This document shows positions 56,065 through 64,000 of a DNA stretch of 64,000 bases, in pieces. Source of the stretch: Colwellia sp. (GTDB lineage Bacteria; Pseudomonadota; Gammaproteobacteria; Enterobacterales; Alteromonadaceae); assembly GCA_013215465.1 (NCBI GenBank), contig JABSOW010000017.1, positions 1 to 64,000 of the forward strand. The letters run 5' to 3'. The position numbers and the translations under genes were made by a program. The notes beneath the pieces were generated by a model that searched no databases, was not told the origin of the DNA, and saw only the letters and a list, made by a program, of their open reading frames with translations. Positions within the stretch are counted from its first letter, which is position 1. The number at the start of each line of letters is the position of its first letter.

Positions 56065-57468
56065 ATGACAAATAATAATAAAACATACGCTTTGGTGATT
56101 GATATTGGTAAAACTCATGTAAAACTGCATGTCTTAGACCATGTATTCGATTCTATTTTTTCAAAACAAATAAAAAATGTTGTTGAGCTAAAGGGGGATT
56201 ATCCAAGCATTAATATTTCGGCTATTTGGCAGTGGATAGTTGAAGGAATTAAGGAAGTTACTAAAAGCTATACGATTAGTGCGATAAGTATAACTACTCA
56301 TGGTGCTACGGCGGCATTAATAAATAGGAATGCCGCTAATAGTGATGGACTTGTCTTACCAATATTGGACTACGAATATCAAGGGATAACTCCAGCTACT
56401 CCAGAGTATGTCGATATTCGTCCTAAATTTAGTGAAACTTACTCTCCTGATTTACCCGGTGGTTTAAACGTCGGGCGCCAGCTCTATTGGCTCAAAAGAG
56501 AATTCCCTGAGGAGTTTTCAAGTGCTACTGATATTTTAATGTATCCGCAATATTGGGTCTGGCGCTTCACTAGTCAGCGCTATGCTGAAATAACTTCTTT
56601 GGGTTGCCATACTGATTTGTGGTCATTAAAGAAAGGTGATTATTCATCACTGGTTGATACATTACAATGTCGAGATTTACTACCACCACTTAAACCCGCT
56701 TGGTTTGATTGCGGTGAGATTTTACCTGAGCTGAGAGACGAATTAGGCTTGAGCTCTGATTGCCAATTATTCAATGGTATCCATGATAGTAATGCCAGCT
56801 TTCTGCGTTATCGCCTGACACAAGGTCAAGCACCATTCACCGTTATCTCTACCGGCACTTGGACGATTCTAATGGCAACACAAGTGCCATTAGAAAATTT
56901 AGATGCCAACAAAGATATGCTTGCTAATATTGATGCAACGGGCAGGCCCATTGCCTGTGCACGATTTATGGGCGGTCGAGAATTTGAAGCAATATGTGAA
57001 CAAGCCGGCTCTTGGCTGGGTGAGCAATTCGATGAAAACGATTTACAAAAAATTATAGAGCAACAAGTTTTTGCTTTACCTGACTTTAGTGATGGTAGTG
57101 GCCCTTTTGGTGGCAGAAATAGTGGCTTTATTGGCGATATTAACCCAATTAGCGGTATTGCGCTTGCTACACTTTATTGTGCTTTGATGATCGACTATCA
57201 GTTAGACATGTTAGACGCTAAAGGAAAAATATTTATTGAAGGTGCTTTTCTTATAAACCCCTTGTTATGTGCCGTATTAAACCAATTAAGAAAAAAACAA
57301 GCTGTCCTTTTATCAAAGGATCCTACCGGGACTGTTCAAGGAGCGGGATATTTAACAACGTGGGATGATGTTGAGTGCAATATTGACGTTGGTCAAGCGA
57401 ATGAAACCAGTTTAACAGCGTTATTTAACTATAAAGAACAGTGGCTAAAATGCGCCTTAGAGGTTTAA
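56065..57468 (+). CDS. rhaB: FGGY carbohydrate kinase, probable L-rhamnulokinase
   Basis: 467 residues. ALVIDIGKTHVKLHVLD (phosphate 1), GIHDSNASFLRYR and FTVISTGTWTILMATQ (phosphate 2), and GAGYLTTWDDVEC near the end. Family is certain (FGGY); specificity for rhamnulose comes from its neighbours, since it is not the classic RhaB subtype. Ends one base before tpiA. Confidence 0.85.
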   Translation: MTNNNKTYALVIDIGKTHVKLHVLDHVFDSIFSKQIKNVVELKGDYPSINISAIWQWIVEGIKEVTKSYTISAISITTHGATAALINRNAANSDGLVLPILDYEYQGITPATPEYVDIRPKFSETYSPDLPGGLNVGRQLYWLKREFPEEFSSATDILMYPQYWVWRFTSQRYAEITSLGCHTDLWSLKKGDYSSLVDTLQCRDLLPPLKPAWFDCGEILPELRDELGLSSDCQLFNGIHDSNASFLRYRLTQGQAPFTVISTGTWTILMATQVPLENLDANKDMLANIDATGRPIACARFMGGREFEAICEQAGSWLGEQFDENDLQKIIEQQVFALPDFSDGSGPFGGRNSGFIGDINPISGIALATLYCALMIDYQLDMLDAKGKIFIEGAFLINPLLCAVLNQLRKKQAVLLSKDPTGTVQGAGYLTTWDDVECNIDVGQANETSLTALFNYKEQWLKCALEV

Positions 57469-58221
57469 ATGAAACAAACGTTGATAATCGCTAATTGGAA
57501 AATGAATGGCAGTATAGTAGCTAATAGTAAGCTGTTGATGGCCATGTTGAAGTTTAATAATAAACTTAAAAATACTGAACTGGTTATTTGCCCTCCTTTC
57601 CCGTATTTACACCAAGTTAAAGAGTATATCGTTGGTAGCAATATAAAGCTTGGTGCTCAAAATGTTAATGAAAACAATAGCGGAGCTTTTACTGGTGAAG
57701 TTTCTGCTGATATGCTTAAAGAGTTTTATTGTCGATATGTTCTGATAGGACACTCAGAAAGGCGAGCTCTTTTCCAAGAATCTAATGGTCTTATTGCTAA
57801 AAAAATTAATCAAACCATTGATGTAGGTTTAACACCGGTTTTATGTATCGGTGAAAGTCTAGCGCAACGGGAAAATGGTGATGTCAAGGCTGTTATCCTT
57901 GAGCAATTATCGTGTGTGGTTAATGAGATTGACTTAAAAAAATTCAAATCAGTGGTTATTGCTTATGAGCCTATATGGGCTATTGGTACAGGACAAACTG
58001 CGTCACCTGAACAAGCCCAAAAAGTTCACCGTATGATTCGACAATATATTTATGGGCTTGATCCCATCTTATCTAAAAATATTTCAATACTGTATGGCGG
58101 CAGCGTTAATGAAATTAATGCCTCTGAGTTGCTCAAACAAAAAGATATTGATGGCTTTCTTGTTGGTGGCGCCTCTTTAAAGTCAGACTCGCTTGAAACT
58201 ATTTGCAAGTTAAAAATATAG
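57469..58221 (+). CDS. tpiA: Triosephosphate isomerase (pathway-linked copy)
   Basis: 250 residues. IIANWKMNGS (Asn/Lys), LIGHSERRALFQE (catalytic His), AYEPIWAIGTGQTASPEQAQ (catalytic Glu, flexible loop) and ILYGGSVNEINA are all present. It starts directly after the kinase stop. In this cluster it isomerises DHAP from rhamnulose-1-phosphate cleavage. A second tpiA for glycolysis is expected elsewhere. Confidence 0.97.
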   Translation: MKQTLIIANWKMNGSIVANSKLLMAMLKFNNKLKNTELVICPPFPYLHQVKEYIVGSNIKLGAQNVNENNSGAFTGEVSADMLKEFYCRYVLIGHSERRALFQESNGLIAKKINQTIDVGLTPVLCIGESLAQRENGDVKAVILEQLSCVVNEIDLKKFKSVVIAYEPIWAIGTGQTASPEQAQKVHRMIRQYIYGLDPILSKNISILYGGSVNEINASELLKQKDIDGFLVGGASLKSDSLETICKLKI

Positions 58222-58443
58222 CTTTAACAATAGCTTATTTTTAATCCCCTCAAGATATTTATATTTAAAACTCATTGTATGCATGATTATGTTTGCTGAT
58301 GATTGAATTTGATTAAAAGTGATTGACTATTGTTTTTTAGCATGAGATATTAGTTTTAAGTTAGTAACGGAAAACGTCTTTTGTATTATTCGAATGGCAG
58401 ATAGCGTGTCACGAATATTAAGAATATAAATGCTAGGAACATT

Positions 58444-60636
58444 ATGAAATATAATAAAGAAGAATTTAAACACGTAAATTATCTTTGGGATGATGAAGTA
58501 GCAAAGCCTTTAACAGGGGTAGATAGCTTAGTTTATCGCTCGAATGTATTAGGCGCGGATCAACGCATTACCAATACTGGTGGTGGTAATACTTCCGCTA
58601 AAATTATGGAAACCGATCCGCTTACGGGCGAGCAAGTTGAAGTTTTATGGGTAAAAGGCTCTGGTGGCGATTTACGTACAGCGAAGAGAGAGAATTTTTC
58701 TTCTTTATATCAAGAAAAATTGGACGCGCTAGACGATACCTACCAGAAATTTGACGATAAAGGCCCTAAGTCAGCAGGCGAAGATGCCATGATCCCGATG
58801 TATAAACATTGTAATTTCTGTTTAAATCCACGCGCATCTTCAATAGATACCCCATTACATTCAATGATTGCTGAAAAGCATGTTGATCATCTTCACCCTA
58901 ATGCGGTTATTGCGGTTGCATCATGTAAAGACCAAGAAGCGCTTACTGAAGTCATCTGGGGCGGTAAAATGGCTTACGTGCCTTGGATGAGACCTGGTTG
59001 GGAAGCGGCGTTATTATGTGAAGAAATTTATGCCAATAGTGCTGACATTAGCGGTATTTTAATGGGCCAGCATGGTCACACCAATTGGGCCAGTGAAAGT
59101 AAAAGCTGTTATGACACCTCTTTATGGGTCATTGAAACAGCAGCACGCTATATAGAAGAGCATGACAAAGGTGAAAGGACTTTTGGTGGCGCTAAAGTGA
59201 CAAGCTTATCTGATGAAGCTCGTACCGCATTATTAAGTAAATTTTTACCGGTAGCCCGTGGTGTTTTATCTAATAAAGTTAAATTTATTGCCACCGTGCA
59301 ATCTGATGAAAACGCACTACGTTTTGTCAACAGTGTTGACGCTCCGCGTTTAGCTAAATTGGGTACATCATGTCCGGATCACTTCTTACGTACTAAAATT
59401 CAACCGCTCTATGTTGATTACAATCCAGAGCAAGACGATTTTGATAGCTTAGTTGAAAAATTAAATACGGGTATTGAACAATACCGTGTTGAGTATGCAC
59501 AATACTACAACAACTGTAAGCGTGATGATTCACCAGCAATGCGTGATCCTAGCCCAACAGTTATTTTAATTCCTGGTGTGGGTATTATCGGTTGGGGTAA
59601 AAACAAGAGTGAATCTCGTGTTACTACTGAATTTTATAACTGCGCCATTGAAGTGATGCGCGGCGCAGAAGCTATCAGTGAATACCAAGCCTTACCACAA
59701 CAAGAAGCGTTCGATATTGAATACTGGGCATTAGAAGAAGCCAAGTTACAGCGTATGCCTGCTGAAGCTCCTTTAGCACGTAATGTCGTTGTCGTTGTTG
59801 GTGCGGGTGACGGTATTGGTAAAGAAACAGCATTTCGCGTTGCTCGTGAAGGTGCTCATGTTGTTTGTGCTGATTTACGTTTTGAAGCAGCACAAAAAAC
59901 AGCTGACGAATTAACGGCTATTTACGGTCAAGGTATCGGTGTCGCAGGCTCTGGTATTTCAGGTTGTGGACCGGCTATCGCACTAGAAGTAGACATTACT
60001 GACCGCGGCGCTGTTAAAGCAATGTTCAATCAAGTAATAATGGCTTACGGCGGTATCGACAATGTTATCGTTACCGCTGGCGTCTTCTTAGCACCTGGTC
60101 AAGGCAGTATGAGCGATGACCAAATGTTTGATATTAGCTTTGCCGTTAACGTTAAAGGTGGTTACATCGTTGGTACTGAAGCAAATAAAATCTGGCAAGC
60201 GCAGAACTTAAGAGGTTCTTTGGTATTAACCACCAGTGTTAATGCTGTCGTATCGAAAAAAGGCTCGTTAGCATATGACACCAGTAAAGCGGCAGCAAAC
60301 CATTTAGTACGTGCGTTGGCGGTAGAATTGTCACCTTTGGTTAACGTCAATGGCTTAGCTCCAGCTACCGTGGTAAAAGGTAGTACCATGTTCCCACGTG
60401 ACCGAGTGATCGCTTCGTTAACTAAGTATGATGTTGAATTTACAGAATCTGATTCAGATGACGAATTACGCGACAAATTAGCGATGTTCTACGCTCAACG
60501 TACTCTAACTAAACAGCCTATTACCCCTGCAGACCAAGCAGAAGCTGCGTATTTATTGATTTCTGGACAATTAAGTAAAACCACTGGCCAGGTACTATCG
60601 GTTGACGGTGGTTTACACGAAGCTTTTTTACGCTAA
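58444..60636 (+). CDS. rhaEW: Rhamnulose-1-phosphate aldolase / L-lactaldehyde dehydrogenase fusion
   Basis: 730 residues. N-terminal class II aldolase domain about 10-430 (VLGADQRITNTGGGNTSAKI, DHLHPNAVIAVASCKDQEAL, GQHGHTNWASES zinc ligands), C-terminal SDR domain about 450-730 (VVVVVGAGDGIGKETAFRVA, catalytic SLAYDTSKAAANHLV). The aldolase makes DHAP plus L-lactaldehyde, and the SDR oxidises lactaldehyde to L-lactate; this bifunctional type is known as RhaEW. Own upstream region of 222 bases, so it may have a separate promoter. Confidence 0.93.
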   Translation: MKYNKEEFKHVNYLWDDEVAKPLTGVDSLVYRSNVLGADQRITNTGGGNTSAKIMETDPLTGEQVEVLWVKGSGGDLRTAKRENFSSLYQEKLDALDDTYQKFDDKGPKSAGEDAMIPMYKHCNFCLNPRASSIDTPLHSMIAEKHVDHLHPNAVIAVASCKDQEALTEVIWGGKMAYVPWMRPGWEAALLCEEIYANSADISGILMGQHGHTNWASESKSCYDTSLWVIETAARYIEEHDKGERTFGGAKVTSLSDEARTALLSKFLPVARGVLSNKVKFIATVQSDENALRFVNSVDAPRLAKLGTSCPDHFLRTKIQPLYVDYNPEQDDFDSLVEKLNTGIEQYRVEYAQYYNNCKRDDSPAMRDPSPTVILIPGVGIIGWGKNKSESRVTTEFYNCAIEVMRGAEAISEYQALPQQEAFDIEYWALEEAKLQRMPAEAPLARNVVVVVGAGDGIGKETAFRVAREGAHVVCADLRFEAAQKTADELTAIYGQGIGVAGSGISGCGPAIALEVDITDRGAVKAMFNQVIMAYGGIDNVIVTAGVFLAPGQGSMSDDQMFDISFAVNVKGGYIVGTEANKIWQAQNLRGSLVLTTSVNAVVSKKGSLAYDTSKAAANHLVRALAVELSPLVNVNGLAPATVVKGSTMFPRDRVIASLTKYDVEFTESDSDDELRDKLAMFYAQRTLTKQPITPADQAEAAYLLISGQLSKTTGQVLSVDGGLHEAFLR

Positions 60637-60695
60637 GCCACGCTTATTAGCAGCTTATTTTTTGAAAAGTATTATAAAAAATAATAGGAAAAATT

Positions 60696-61988
60696 ATGAC
60701 TCAACGTATTGATAAAGCGTTAATTGCAGAAGAAAACGCAAAATTAGAAAGCTACTTAAAAGAAGATTATCAAGCACTTGGTAATCAATTAGCACGTAAA
60801 AATATTAATATTGATGACATCACAGCTAAAGCGGAAGAATTCCAAATAGCCGTCCCTTCTTGGGGTACAGGTACTGGTGGAACACGTTTTGCGCGTTTTC
60901 CTGGTGAAGGCGAACCACGTAACATTTGGGAAAAATTAGAAGACAGTGCGGTGATCAATGACTTGTCACAATGTACCGAGCGAGTTTCACCACATTTTCC
61001 TTGGGACAAAGTGGATGACTTCTCTGAGTTAAAGCAAACTTCTGATAGTGTAAACTTGAAATGGGATTCAATTAACTCGAATACATTCCAAGACCAGCCG
61101 GGCCAAGAGCACAGCTACAAGTATGGTAGCTTGGCTAACACAAGTGTAGCAGCGCGTGATTTAGCGATTCAGCATAACTTGGATTGTATCGAATGGGGTA
61201 AAGAGTTAGGCTCTAAAACGTTAACCGTTTGGGTAGGTGATGGTTCAAACCATCCAGGCCAACAACACTTCCAAAGTGCGTTTGAACGTTACTTAGAAAG
61301 CATGAAAACTATTTATGCCGGTTTACCAAGTGATTGGGAATTGCATATTGAACATAAAATGTTTGAGCCTGCGTTTTACTCAACCATCATCCAAGACTGG
61401 GGTAGCAATATCTTAGCGGCAATGGAATTAGGCCCTCAAGCTAAATCGTTAGTAGATTTAGGTCACCATGCACCAAATGTAAACATCGAAATGATTGTTT
61501 CACGTTTAATCCAATTTAAGAAGTTAGGTGGTTTCCACTTTAACGACAGTAAATACGGTGATGATGATTTAGATAGTGGTAGCTTGCACCCGTATCAACA
61601 GTTTTTGATTTTCAATGAATTAGTTGATGCAGAATACCGTGGCCAAGAAGGATTCAAGCCGAATTACATGTTAGATCAATCACACAACGTGACTGACCCC
61701 ATTGAAAGTTTAATGAATTCAGCCGCTAGCGTACAACGTTCATATATATCAGCGTTATTAGTTAACCGTCCTCAACTAACTGAATATCAAACGAACAATG
61801 ATGCACTTATGTGTAGTAATACGCTTAAAAATGCTTTTAACACCGATATTTCGCCTATTTTAGCCATGGCGCGTTTCCGTAAAGGCGGCGCGATTGACCC
61901 AATTGCCACTTATCGCAAAGCAAACTATCGTGGCATTGTGGGTAAATTAAGACCTTCTAGTGGTGGTAATGGCTCAGGCATCGTTTAA
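60696..61988 (+). CDS. rhaI: L-rhamnose isomerase (RhaI, Pseudomonas type)
   Basis: 430 residues, equal to the P. stutzeri enzyme. VPSWGTGTGGTRFARFPGEG, LTVWVGDGSNHPGQQHFQSA, HIEHKMFEPAFYSTIIQDWG and HFNDSKYGDDDLDSGSLHPY carry the metal and substrate residues. Isomerises L-rhamnose to L-rhamnulose. Follows the fusion gene by 59 bases; likely one operon. Confidence 0.97.
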   Translation: MTQRIDKALIAEENAKLESYLKEDYQALGNQLARKNINIDDITAKAEEFQIAVPSWGTGTGGTRFARFPGEGEPRNIWEKLEDSAVINDLSQCTERVSPHFPWDKVDDFSELKQTSDSVNLKWDSINSNTFQDQPGQEHSYKYGSLANTSVAARDLAIQHNLDCIEWGKELGSKTLTVWVGDGSNHPGQQHFQSAFERYLESMKTIYAGLPSDWELHIEHKMFEPAFYSTIIQDWGSNILAAMELGPQAKSLVDLGHHAPNVNIEMIVSRLIQFKKLGGFHFNDSKYGDDDLDSGSLHPYQQFLIFNELVDAEYRGQEGFKPNYMLDQSHNVTDPIESLMNSAASVQRSYISALLVNRPQLTEYQTNNDALMCSNTLKNAFNTDISPILAMARFRKGGAIDPIATYRKANYRGIVGKLRPSSGGNGSGIV

Positions 61989-62102
61989 AACACAGTCAAA
62001 AAAAAAGAATCCAATAAATAAAAATATAATAACTATAAAAATTAACGTCTATTTTCTTGTTGGAATTAATGAATAAGAAAATAGACTTTTTGGGGAGAGA
62101 AT

Positions 62103-63800
62103 ATGTCAACTGCAGCAGAATTTGAAACAGAACCAGTATCCGCTGATAAACTACAATCGGGTAAAACCTTTGCCGCCAGTTATGCGGGTGAGCATGTTGC
62201 TGGTACAGAATTTGTTATTGGTGCCTTGTTTGTCGCTTGGGGTGTGGGTACCGGCGATATTCTTTGGGGATTATTGTTAGGTAACCTTTTAGCCGTGCTG
62301 ACATGGGCATTAGTAACAGCACCCATTGCTACCGATACCCGTTTAACCTTATATGCCTACCTTGAAAAAATAGCCGGTCCCGGCACAATAAAACTCTACA
62401 GTGTTATTAATGGTGTTTTATTTTGTATTCTAGCCGGAGCGATGATCACGGTATCAGCCTCGGCAGTGAAAATTATCTTTAGTATTGCCCCGCAAACCGA
62501 GTGGTATCCAACTGACATATCTTTTGTTTTGGTTGCCTTAGGTGTTGGTGCTGTTGTGGTGATGATGGCTATGAAGGGCTTTAAAAAATTAGCCGCCTTT
62601 GCCGAAATTTGTGCCCCTTGGATGATTTTGATGTTCATTGTCGGCGCCTTGGTATTAATGCCGACACTGGTTGATGCTACGAGTAGTGTCGCAAGCATTT
62701 CAAGTTTTGATGACTTTCTAACCGTAGCAGATCAATATATTTGGGTTGATACCGGTGGTGATATTGGTTTTTGGCACGTAGCTGCTTTTGCTTGGATTTG
62801 TAATCTAGCCATGCACGGTAGTATGGGCGATATGACTATTTTCCGCTTCGCTAAAAGTTCTAAATATGGTTATTACTCTGCGTTAGGTATGTTTATTGGA
62901 CATTATGTTGCTTGGATTTGTGCAGGTATTATGGGCGCAGCAGCGGCCTTATTATTAAAAGCGTCAATCACTGAACTTGATGCTGGTGTTGTCGCATTTC
63001 AAGCATTAGGTAGTGCGGGTATACTTGCGGTTATTATTGCCGGTTGGACAACGTCTAACCCAACTATTTACCGTGCCGGACTTGCCTTTCAATCACTTAA
63101 TTATAAATGGGATAGAACTAAAGTAACCATGGTAGTGGGTATCGTCACTACAATCATAGCTTGCTTCCCATTTGTATTTACTCAATTACTAGGTTTTCTT
63201 GGTATTATGGGCTTAATGTTGGCGCCAGTAGGTGCGATTATAGTAGCCGAGCATTGGTTATTCCCAAAATTAGGTTTTACTCGTTATTGGTCAAAGTATA
63301 AAGGTAATAACACTAATAAGGCGGCTATGATCACTTGGTTGTTATCACTTGGAGTAAGTTACTATTTAGTGGTTGCCGATGTATTGCATATGTTCTTCAT
63401 CTTAGTGCCGATTTGGCTGTTCGCTACGGTTGTTTATAGTGGATTAGCCTCAATTATGGGAGCAAAAGAAACGTACCCAGAAGCAGCAATTGCAGAAAAA
63501 GCGGAGTTAGCCCGTAAAGAGGCTGAAGTTGCTTATTTAAGCTCTTCTGCATGTTCAGCACAAACTGCGAGTAATGATATGCCTGCTTTAGCTAAGTTAG
63601 CTAAATACATTTCTTGGGCTGCCTTAGCCGGTTGTGCTTATATGGGGTTAATGTCTTATGTAACTCAAGATATTGAAACTATTCGCACCTGGTTAATTGC
63701 ACCAACACTTGTGTACTTTTTCACTGCTACCTATGCCTACCTAGCGCAAAGTAGCCGCGAACAAGTTGCTATTGAACAAACTGTAAATGGGGCAGCATAA
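62103..63800 (+). CDS. NCS1/cytosine-permease-like transporter, candidate L-rhamnose uptake
   Basis: 565 residues, about twelve membrane helices; no signal peptide. KTFAASYAGEHVAGTEFVIG and FVAWGVGTGDILWGLLLGNL resemble the first helices of the purine-cytosine permease family; GWTTSNPTIYRAGLAFQSL is the conserved helix-8 motif. It is longer at the C-terminus by two helices. Position inside the rhamnose operon suggests it takes up L-rhamnose or lactate, not a base. GGGGAGAG gives the ribosome site. Confidence 0.8.
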   Translation: MSTAAEFETEPVSADKLQSGKTFAASYAGEHVAGTEFVIGALFVAWGVGTGDILWGLLLGNLLAVLTWALVTAPIATDTRLTLYAYLEKIAGPGTIKLYSVINGVLFCILAGAMITVSASAVKIIFSIAPQTEWYPTDISFVLVALGVGAVVVMMAMKGFKKLAAFAEICAPWMILMFIVGALVLMPTLVDATSSVASISSFDDFLTVADQYIWVDTGGDIGFWHVAAFAWICNLAMHGSMGDMTIFRFAKSSKYGYYSALGMFIGHYVAWICAGIMGAAAALLLKASITELDAGVVAFQALGSAGILAVIIAGWTTSNPTIYRAGLAFQSLNYKWDRTKVTMVVGIVTTIIACFPFVFTQLLGFLGIMGLMLAPVGAIIVAEHWLFPKLGFTRYWSKYKGNNTNKAAMITWLLSLGVSYYLVVADVLHMFFILVPIWLFATVVYSGLASIMGAKETYPEAAIAEKAELARKEAEVAYLSSSACSAQTASNDMPALAKLAKYISWAALAGCAYMGLMSYVTQDIETIRTWLIAPTLVYFFTATYAYLAQSSREQVAIEQTVNGAA

Positions 63801-63856
63801 CCAACAGACAGTGTTAAATCGTTAGTGTTAAACCGTAAACGTTAAACAGTAAAAAG

Positions 63857-63881
63857 AGTAGTCATTGCTGCAATGACTACT
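63857..63881 (+). terminator. Hairpin between permease and lldD
   Basis: AGTAGTCATTG and CAATGACTACT form a perfect 11-bp stem with a 3-base loop (CTG). No T-run follows, so it may mark an RNA-processing or partial-termination point within the operon. Confidence 0.55.
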
Positions 63882-63911
63882 GGTAAATAGCGTAACTAAA
63901 AGAGGATTACA

Positions 63912-64000
63912 ATGATTATTTCTGCTCCAACAGATTACCGAAATGCTGCTAAAAAGAAGCTGCCTCCTTTTTTATTTCACTATATTGATGGCGGCTCTTA
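63912..64000 (+). CDS. lldD: L-lactate dehydrogenase (LldD), N-terminal 29 residues
   Basis: Starts [20 protein letters not shown] and continues LFHYIDGGS, the beginning of FMN-dependent L-lactate dehydrogenase (E. coli LldD begins MIISAASDYR). AGAGGA precedes the ATG. Cut by the window end. It would turn the L-lactate from the RhaW domain into pyruvate, closing the pathway. Confidence 0.93.
   Translation, partial: MIISAPTDYRNAAKKKLPPFLFHYIDGGS

Overview
The window is AT-rich chromosomal DNA from a marine gammaproteobacterium. Gene content and order point to Alteromonadales, most likely a Colwellia/Thalassotalea-type organism. The main reasons are the cluster ccoNOQP-fixH-ccoI-ccoS-safE-fnr-uspE, the EfpL, DUF2058 and Dld-II type proteins, and a sulfatase/TonB-receptor/rhamnose locus typical of algal polysaccharide degraders. 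The genus is an inference from gene content, not a database result.

Layout. (1) 1-680: right end of an IS50/Tn5-like insertion sequence. (2) 0.8-9.1 kb: housekeeping genes (pheA, a MAPEG protein, a penicillin-acylase family hydrolase, a DUF2058 protein, efpL, an M14 deacylase). (3) 9.1-19.5 kb: the cbb3 oxidase cluster on the minus strand, with two FNR boxes before ccoN, a fragment of a second Crp/Fnr regulator, and a MITE-like element between fixH and ccoI. (4) 19.6-36.1 kb: a lipoprotein, mltD, gloB, a methyltransferase, a Nif3-like gene, an ElyC-type gene, a Dld-II type D-lactate dehydrogenase, a Cache histidine kinase/NarL regulator pair, a TonB receptor, a lipoate-ligase homologue inside a duplicated segment, yitT and sbcB. 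(5) 36.3-45.5 kb: a genomic island with a tyrosine integrase, an RHH-tailed unknown protein, an intact IS3 element with a 3-bp target duplication, three tandem inovirus-Gp2-like genes, an LRAT-like protein, an AlpA regulator, an HU protein, an integrase fragment and a higBA toxin-antitoxin pair. (6) 46-54.4 kb: a TonB receptor behind a TTTA microsatellite, a sulfatase, a broken sulfatase fused to a HigA tail, a DUF6429-like ORF, an octaheme cytochrome with TPR repeats, and the decayed C-terminus of a second TonB receptor. (7) 54.6-64 kb: an L-rhamnose catabolic cluster (rhaM, lysE-like, rhaB-type kinase, tpiA, rhaEW-type fusion, rhaI, NCS1-like permease, start of lldD).

How it works together. 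Region 7 encodes a closed route: mutarotation, isomerisation to rhamnulose, phosphorylation, aldol cleavage to DHAP and L-lactaldehyde, oxidation to L-lactate, then to pyruvate; the local TpiA handles DHAP. With the sulfatase and large TonB receptor of region 6 this suggests use of a sulfated rhamnose-rich glycan such as ulvan, although no polysaccharide lyase is visible here. Region 3 is a microaerobic respiration module controlled by Fnr.

The least ordinary material is the triplicated Gp2-like array with the LRAT-like gene in the island, a dispersed ACTCGAAACTCG-type repeat that has entered two reading frames of the oxidase assembly genes, the MITE-like element and its solo end that supplies a stop codon, and the sulfatase-HigA fusion.
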